Assembly (NCBI GenBank): GCA_018335765.1
Contig: JAGXRU010000245.1
Location: 1 to 7,040 of the forward strand
Origin: Alkaliphilus sp.
GTDB lineage: Bacteria; Bacillota; Clostridia; Peptostreptococcales; Thermotaleaceae
Reading direction: 5' to 3'
DNA: 7,040 nt
Shown here: piece by piece, positions 5,420-7,040 of the stretch
Layout of the letters: the number at the start of each line of letters is the position of its first letter
Numbering within the stretch: the first letter of the stretch is position 1
Position numbers and translations under genes: made by a program
The notes under the pieces: model-generated
What the model was told of the DNA's origin: nothing
What the model saw: only the letters and a program-made list of their open reading frames with translations
Database searches by the model: none

Positions 5420-5953
5420 TTGAATGTGAAAAGAGACAATAATAAGAGTTTGTCAAAAGAATTGCTTAAAACTATAGCTATCGTCTTAGGGTTCGCTCTA
5501 TGCACAAAGCTCTTACTTTTTGACTTTTTACAACTAGAAGGGGATTCTATGTTAGAAACCTTGAAGGGTGATGAAAAGGTTCTTATAAATAAAGCAATTT
5601 ATAAAACAAATGAACCTCGGCGTGGAGACGTAATTGTTTTTAACTATCCAAATAATCGATATTTCCAGCTAATAAAGAGAGTAATCGCTATAGAGGGAGA
5701 TACTATTGAAATATGTGGTGGAAAAGTTGTTGTAAATGATATAATTCTGGAAGAGAAATATATCAGAGAAAAATTCATTGAAGATTTTGAAAAGAAGGTA
5801 GTACCTAAAAATTGTGTGTTTGTCATGGGTGATAATAGAAACAATAGCAAAGACAGTAGATTTGAAGAAGTTGGGTTTGTTCAACACAGCTTTATTAAGG
5901 GAAAAGCAATCGTTGTAATTTGGCCCATTAGAAGGATAAGAAAAATAATATAA
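5420..5953 (+). CDS. lepB: Signal peptidase I (LepB/Sip family)
   Basis: Membrane serine protease that removes signal peptides from exported proteins outside the membrane; 177 residues, typical for Gram-positive type I enzymes. A short basic N terminus is followed by one membrane segment at about residues 15-36 (box A). Catalytic Ser43 is in GDSM (box B, 41-44) and general-base Lys86 in LIKRVIAIEGDTIEI (box D, 84-98). Box C is RRGDVIVF (67-74) and box E MGDNRNNSKDSR (136-147). The usual Pro after SMx is Glu46 here, which is uncommon. The likely start is TTG 5420, 11 bases after AAAGG; an in-frame GTG at 5426 is 17 bases away and less likely. No ATG fits. Clostridia often keep this gene between rplS and rbgA. 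Confidence 0.94.
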   Translation: MNVKRDNNKSLSKELLKTIAIVLGFALCTKLLLFDFLQLEGDSMLETLKGDEKVLINKAIYKTNEPRRGDVIVFNYPNNRYFQLIKRVIAIEGDTIEICGGKVVVNDIILEEKYIREKFIEDFEKKVVPKNCVFVMGDNRNNSKDSRFEEVGFVQHSFIKGKAIVVIWPIRRIRKII

Positions 5954-5954
5954 T

Positions 5955-5984
5955 GTGAGTGGTGATAATATGAGTGGTGATAAA
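5955..5984 (+). repeat. 15-base tandem duplication of the rbgA ribosome binding site and start
   Basis: Two adjacent 15-base units, GTGAGTGGTGATAAT (5955-5969) and ATGAGTGGTGATAAA (5970-5984), agree at 13 of 15 positions. Each carries a GAGTGGTGAT Shine-Dalgarno-like core that ends shortly before an ATG (5970 and 5985). Both ATGs are in the same frame, so the duplication creates two equally placed starts 5 codons apart. It begins one base after the lepB stop. Confidence 0.85.
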
Positions 5985-6845
5985 ATGCACATAAATTGGT
6001 ATCCAGGACATATGAAAAAAACCATAGAATTGATGCAAAAAAATTTAAAATTAGTTGATGTGGCTGTTGAATTATTAGATGCAAGAATCCCTATTAGTAG
6101 CAGAAATCCACAAATAGATCAGATTATCGCTGAAAAACCTAGGGTAATAGCCCTAAATAAAAGTGATTTAGCGGATTCGGCAGTTACTCTTCAGTGGATT
6201 AGATTTTTTAAGAGTGTAGGAATAAACACCATTCCTATTGACTCATTAAATGGTAGTGGACTAGATAGTCTTATGAATGAAATTGAAATTGTGACAAAAC
6301 CTAAAATGGATGCATTAATACTAAGGGGCATAAGAAAAAGATCTATTCGAGCAATGATAGTAGGTATCCCAAATGTTGGAAAGTCTTCTTTAATAAATAG
6401 ATTAACAGGAAAGAAAAGTGCTAAAACTGGAGATAAACCTGGGGTTACTAAAGGGAAGCAATGGGTAAAAATAAGAGGTAATATTGAGCTGCTTGACATG
6501 CCAGGAGTTTTATGGCCTAAATTTGAAGATGAAGAGGTTGCATTGAGGCTCGCTTATACTGGATCGATAAAGGATGAGGTTTTAGATATTGAAACAATAG
6601 CATTGAAATTGATAGAGCACCTATGTCTTTATTTTCCAGATTACATAAAGGAAAGATACAAAATTGACAGCATTTTTGAAACTGCATTGGAAAATATGGA
6701 GGCAATTGCACGAAGAAGAGGTTGTATTTTATCTGGAAGCAGAATTGATTACGCAAGAGTGGCAAATATCATTTTAGATGAATTTAGAAGTGGCCAAATT
6801 GGAAAAATTACCTTGGAAATTCCAGTCTTGAGTGAGCGCTATTAA
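5985..6845 (+). CDS. rbgA: Ribosome biogenesis GTPase RbgA (YlqF)
   Basis: Circularly permuted GTPase needed for late maturation of the 50S subunit in B. subtilis, where it acts around entry of L16; 286 residues versus about 282. The permuted order is visible: NKSD (G4) at 58-61, GIPNVGKSS (G1) at 127-135, KPGVT (G2) at 151-155, DMPG (G3) at 171-174, then WPKFEDE and a C-terminal ANTAR-like helical domain (about 185-280) with RRRGCILSGSRID. With ATG 5985 the protein opens MHINWYPGHM and the His shown to be catalytic in B. subtilis is again His9, which supports this start. Alternatives are ATG 5970 (+5 residues) and GTG 5955 (+10), both inside the tandem duplication. It follows lepB by 31 bases and was probably cotranscribed with it. 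Confidence 0.96.
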   Translation: MHINWYPGHMKKTIELMQKNLKLVDVAVELLDARIPISSRNPQIDQIIAEKPRVIALNKSDLADSAVTLQWIRFFKSVGINTIPIDSLNGSGLDSLMNEIEIVTKPKMDALILRGIRKRSIRAMIVGIPNVGKSSLINRLTGKKSAKTGDKPGVTKGKQWVKIRGNIELLDMPGVLWPKFEDEEVALRLAYTGSIKDEVLDIETIALKLIEHLCLYFPDYIKERYKIDSIFETALENMEAIARRRGCILSGSRIDYARVANIILDEFRSGQIGKITLEIPVLSERY

Positions 6846-6870
6846 TAAAATAGTGCTTTTTCCATTTTTA

Positions 6871-6879
6871 TGTTAAAAT
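6871..6879 (+). promoter_or_regulatory. Possible extended -10 promoter before rnhB
   Basis: TGTTAAAAT (6871-6879) matches an extended -10 (TGnTAAAAT). The bases 17 upstream of the hexamer (TAGTGC, 6851-6856) match a -35 poorly. Predicted start is about 6886, giving a short leader of about 24 bases. The 64-base gap between rbgA and rnhB is very AT-rich, so chance matches are likely, and no terminator is seen in it. Confidence 0.35.
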
Positions 6880-6909
6880 AAAATAAAAACTATTTGAGGT
6901 ATTAATTCA

Positions 6910-7040
6910 ATGGAACTATGTGATCTTAATAAAAAACAAATCGATAGACTTCTTCAAGATATTACTATTGAAGAGTATCAGTCATATATTCCGAAATTAT
7001 TGTTAGATTCTAGGCAAACCATTAAAAAAATCGGTATTGG
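6910..7040 (+). CDS. rnhB: Probable ribonuclease HII, N-terminal part (3' end outside window)
   Basis: An open frame of 43 codons runs off the right edge. It begins at ATG 6910, 9 bases after GAGGT (6896-6900). The visible part is a helical N-terminal extension: MELCDLNKKQIDRLL (1-15), then EEYQSYIPKLLLDSRQTIKKIG (21-42). The pattern of a D-S/P-R followed by a hydrophobic, basic and G/A-containing helix is typical of the extension before the RNase HII catalytic core in Firmicutes, and rnhB is the usual gene after rbgA. RNase HII nicks at ribonucleotides in DNA-RNA hybrids. The catalytic core (GVDEVGRG motif) lies outside, so the call rests on context and this weak N-terminal resemblance. Confidence 0.72.
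   Translation, partial: MELCDLNKKQIDRLLQDITIEEYQSYIPKLLLDSRQTIKKIGI

Noticed and set aside
5644..6084. Several overlapping minus-strand frames opposite lepB and rbgA
   Set aside because: They overlap each other and the conserved boxes of LepB and the start of RbgA; Tyr/Phe/Ser-rich composition is typical of antisense AT-rich sequence.
6191..6765. Minus-strand frames opposite rbgA
   Set aside because: Antisense to conserved GTPase motifs of RbgA, with no recognisable features.
6848..6895. AAATAGT and ACTATTT inverted repeat between rbgA and rnhB
   Set aside because: A 7-bp AT-only-rich match with a 34-base loop in a very AT-rich gap; not convincing as terminator or operator.
1..7040. Novel system, mobile element, CRISPR array, tRNA, rRNA or SRP RNA
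   Set aside because: No transposase, integrase, direct-repeat array, cloverleaf or SRP RNA-like sequence was seen; all genes belong to known housekeeping families and the intergenic gaps are all 121 bases or shorter.

Overview
The window is a compact, single-strand housekeeping cluster from an AT-rich, low-GC Gram-positive bacterium, most likely a member of the Clostridia. The basis is gene order (ftsY-ylxM-ffh-rpsP-khpA-rimM-trmD-rplS-lepB-rbgA-rnhB), strong AGGAGGTGA-type ribosome binding sites, Firmicutes-type proteins (YlxM, RbgA, Gram-positive signal peptidase I) and heavy use of A/T-ending codons. Bacillus subtilis has a similar order but carries ylqD between the KH-domain gene and rimM, and lacks lepB between rplS and rbgA. 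No species can be named from the sequence alone.

Layout: the window opens inside ftsY (the open frame runs to the left edge, so the 5' end is missing). A near-consensus sigma-A promoter (TTGACA-17-TAAAAT) with repeated half-sites over its -10 and start point follows, then ylxM and ffh. rpsP and khpA come next with short gaps. A 121-base gap holds a 9-bp hairpin and perhaps a weak promoter, then rimM and trmD overlap by 4 bases. A 108-base gap carries an extended -10 promoter and a structured leader that fits the ribosomal protein L19 leader, followed by rplS and a terminator-like hairpin. lepB follows with a TTG start and an AT-rich hairpin touching its Shine-Dalgarno. rbgA is preceded by a 15-base tandem duplication that copies its ribosome binding site and start codon. 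The right edge cuts a probable rnhB after 43 codons.

Function: the genes couple ribosome building to protein export. FtsY, Ffh and the accessory YlxM form the SRP targeting route, and LepB cleaves signal peptides at its end. S16, RimM, L19 and RbgA are components or assembly factors of the two ribosomal subunits. KhpA is a small RNA-binding protein, TrmD modifies tRNA at G37, and RNase HII removes ribonucleotides from DNA.

I looked for a novel system and found none: every gene is a recognised housekeeping family, and there are no mobile elements, CRISPR arrays or RNA genes. What deserves a second look is regulatory: the ylxM-ffh promoter repeats, the duplicated start region of rbgA, the L19 leader, and the lepB start region.
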